From: Ceratotherium simum simum
Lineage: Eukaryota > Chordata > Mammalia > Perissodactyla > Rhinocerotidae
DNA: 64,000 bases
Reading direction: 5' to 3'
Assembly: GCF_000283155.1 (NCBI RefSeq)
Contig: NW_004454210.1
Coordinates: 4,311,620 to 4,375,619 of the forward strand
The notes beneath the pieces were generated by a model. It saw nothing but the letters and a program-made list of their open reading frames with translations. It did not search any database and was not told the DNA's origin. The position numbers and the translations under genes are program-made. This document shows positions 61,301 through 64,000 of this stretch, piece by piece (positions within the stretch are counted from its first letter, which is position 1; every line of letters starts with the position of its first letter).

Positions 61301-62049
61301 TCAACCACATCAATTGCCTTCACATTTACTTAGAGAGATCTCCTACCGTGGGGGAAAGAAGTTGGCGCAAAAAAATCTCAAGATGGTGTATTTCACAGCA
61401 TCAACTTTAGGTTTGACTTCTCTGAAAAAAGTTAACTTTGCAGGTTTTGGGTACAGTTGGGTTTTTGCTGTGGACAGAGGATGTCTTAACTTAGTCTTTA
61501 AATTCAGGAGAGTAAGCCAAGAATTCTAAGTACTCATGTCCTTCTCCAATGAGACAGTGAAGGAAGGATGTCCAAGGGTGAGAACTGAATAAATACTACT
61601 GGGAATTCAAGCATCCAAGGAAGGCGCTGTGCCAAAATAAATCACACCCTCTAGGAACATTTCCTATAATTTGCTTCCTCCCCCTTTTCTGAAACGATCT
61701 ACTCTTACAAAAGTTTACAAAAGGTTGGGAGTCAGTGGCCAGCAAATTGGACTTTCTCTCCAGATTTGCTGGGGACTTACAGGCTGGTTTCAGACACTGA
61801 TAGAAATTTTGAAGATCTCTGTTTCCTCAATGTCAAAAACCAATATAAAGCTTATTGCCTATTGTGTAAGAAAAGATTGACCTTCACATGAAGACTTTGA
61901 TTTGTAGATAATGTGATTCTTTAAGTCACTGCTGATTTGAACATGAAACTAATTCTGAGAAGTTTTTCAAACATGTTGAGATGTAACTAAACTGCTCCGA
62001 AATCAACTGCAGTTTTCAGGGGAAAGGAAGGGAAGAAAATGAACTCCCA
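58366..62049. other. Intronic DNA, no exon recognised
   Basis: Contains a short (TCTA)n near 58644-58667 and a purine-rich tract at about 61258-61297 after a (GT)-rich patch. Frames at 58972-59250 and 61212-61529 have no recognisable domain. Confidence 0.45.
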
Positions 62050-62230
62050 TCCACTTGAATTATTTACACTTGTCATTTTATTCAATCCTGACAACACCTA
62101 AAGAAGAAAGGATTATTAGAACACTTTCATGCATGAGGCAATTGAAGCTTAGTGAGGCTGGTTAACTTAACTAATGCTACAAAGCATCATTGGGATTAAC
62201 TTGGGTCTCTGATGCTAAAACTATTGTTCT
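62050..62230 (-). repeat. MIR SINE fragment
   Basis: gcatgaggcaattgaagctt followed by gttaacttaactaatgctac and a trailing ttgggtctctgatgctaaaa is reverse-complement MIR, diverged. Confidence 0.65.
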
Positions 62231-62599
62231 CTTTCTCAACCAGTTTCAGATAGTGTCACCTTCATTTATGTGTTTTCATTCCCTGTGTCACTATTTAAAT
62301 TCAAGCTTCGTGATCCATGCTCAGACCATTGCAATAGCCTATTAACTAGTTACCAACACATTAGATCCATTGTTCTTGAGCTTTGGTAGAACGACTTTTA
62401 TCTAGCTGTTCTGCAAGACAAGACATCTGTGGTCAAGTTTTAAATATAAATTAAAAACAGTTAAAAATTCTATTAATATATAGTCAAGCCAGAGCTTTGT
62501 AAAACTTTTGAGAAACTTTGTATTACATTGAATTTCCTAAAATACAATATAATTTGGCACTATAATATTTATCCCAGATGAAGATTATCTCACAATGGT

Positions 62600-62960
62600 T
62601 ACAGAATTAAGTCTAAAGTTTTTAGTCTGACCATCGGGGTGGTGAAACCTTGTCCATGTTCACCTTCCAGCCTTATGGGGGCACCTCTTATTCCCTCTGC
62701 TCCAGCCTGAGATGTCTCCTTGTTGTTCCACAGGTTGGCCATGGGCATTTATAGGCTGCATCCTGGTTCTGGAGACCCGCTACCCTGGCCCTTCTACATC
62801 CTGTCTGCTTGACTACATCCCGACTCTCCTTCAAAGCCCAATTCAGGTCCTACCAGTCCCTGAGGAAGCCTCCCATCCTCTCAGGCTGCCAGCGATTACC
62901 CTTTCTCCGTTGATCTTCTTTCCTTCAGCTCTCTCTTGGTCTGCCCAAGTGGCTCCCTTG
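62600..62960 (+). repeat. L2 LINE fragment
   Basis: taagtctaaagtttttagtc, then cttccagccttatgggggca, caaagcccaattcaggtcct and tgaggaagcctcccatcctc follow L2. The 162-codon frame at 62712-63200 mostly lies in it. Confidence 0.65.
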
Positions 62961-64000
62961 ACCGCCGTCCGTTCTGTCTCCTCAACCAGGAGTCCGTTCT
63001 TTGACATATCCTGCTTGTCTGCCTTTTCCACAGAGCCCTTCATGGCACCTCAGCAACCACTGATAATCACCGCACTTAGCCAAGTGAGCAAACATTTCCT
63101 GCTCTTGCATTTGCTCTGTTCATTGATTTTCGACGATCAGTGTTGTCAGAACAGAGGAGTTTACTGGAGATGCCATGAAGCAAATTCAGAGGAAAATTGA
63201 AGTTAGGAGTTTCAAATGCAAAGGGTTTCTCCGTGGAAGGGAAATGATGATGAGAACTGCAGGGTCCAGGGGAACTTCCCACAGAGAGTCAACCAACTTT
63301 GTGTATTCTGGATGCTGAGACTTGCCCAAGTTATCAATTCTCACCAAGTTGTTTGGTGTGTGTTGGAAATTTGACCTGCTGGTACTTATGCCTGCTGGAT
63401 CTGTTGTTTCGCCAACAAGTGGTTCAAATGCTAATGTTCATTTCTTCACACAGACACTCATCTGCTTTAAAATTCCCAATATTTAGGAAGGAATGTCTTA
63501 TCAGCACACATAAAACAGTGGTTCTAATTATTTTAATTATCTAGTAACCAAAGTGATTTTAAAAATTGTCTGCCCTTATGCTTATAGGATAAAATTAGAT
63601 GAAAGAATTAGACACTAAATTATATACAGTATGATCACAACTGAGTGAAGAAAAAAGATAATATAGAATAAAAACTCCATTAACTAAGCAAACGCATTAT
63701 TGGTGAGCACAAAAAATAGTGAAAACAATGTTAGAGGGGATGATAAAATCAGGAGAACCCTTTGGACTGAGCAATATTTTCAAAAGTATCTAAAGCAATC
63801 CTTGGGAGGAAATTAATTGCTTTCTATTTTCAAGTGATGGGGCCACCACTAGCCCACATGGTGCCTTTGTGTGAATCAGGAGAAGGCACCCCTCTCTGAG
63901 GTGGGACGCAAGCCCGCACCAGGAGCTTGACCTGTCCAGTGGTGTGCAGCCTGGACCTCCGTCATGGGCACAGCCTACACGTCTGGGTGCCTGTGTGCCC
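62961..64000. other. Intronic DNA to window end
   Basis: No exon or repeat recognised. The last 130 bases become GC-richer (from about 63880), and could lead into something beyond the edge. Confidence 0.45.

Noticed and set aside
62712..63200. 162-codon plus-strand frame
   Set aside because: Mostly L2-derived, with no matching protein family seen.

Overview
The window is mammalian nuclear DNA from a perissodactyl, most likely an equid. Ten copies of the tRNA-derived ERE SINE family of horses and their relatives are present, several with clean target-site duplications. The rest is AT-rich DNA filled with L1, L2, MIR, MER5-type and MaLR-like repeats. There is no operon structure, CRISPR array, ribosome-binding site or other prokaryotic feature. 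The exact species cannot be fixed from this sequence.

The only protein-coding sequence I can support is the last coding exon of ANTXR1 (TEM8, anthrax toxin receptor 1, a host adhesion receptor). It is on the minus strand at 23386-23646. It encodes the proline-rich cytoplasmic C-terminus of the long isoform and has a good splice acceptor and an in-frame TAG stop. The gene runs right to left. Positions 23647 to the right edge are therefore read as the final intron, because no further ANTXR1 exon was recognised by eye up to 64000. Below 23386 lies a largely repeat-free 3'UTR with two candidate poly(A) signals on the minus strand (20630-20635 and 20071-20076). From about 20 kb to the left edge is intergenic DNA downstream of the gene.

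Layout: 1-20 kb is repeat-rich intergenic DNA, with seven ERE SINEs, antisense L1 3'UTR blocks, an L1/HAL1-like block, and an antisense L1 ORF2 fragment inside a 29-bp direct repeat. 20-23.4 kb is the ANTXR1 3'UTR. 23.4-23.65 kb is the coding exon. 23.65-64 kb is the intron, containing L2 and MIR relics, a 5'-truncated L1 with a perfect 17-bp target duplication, three EREs, an antisense L1 ORF2 block, two MaLR-like LTRs, an MER5-type hAT element, microsatellites and a few G-rich tracts.

I found no convincing new biological system. The items most worth checking are a 13-base mononucleotide run inside the ANTXR1 coding exon, an ERE carrying a 3' extension inside its target duplication, the 29-bp repeat around the antisense L1, the coexistence of three ERE architectures, and an unexplained region with long open frames on both strands near 52.1-52.8 kb. 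All repeat assignments come from remembered family patterns without a database search, so edges of the older elements are approximate.
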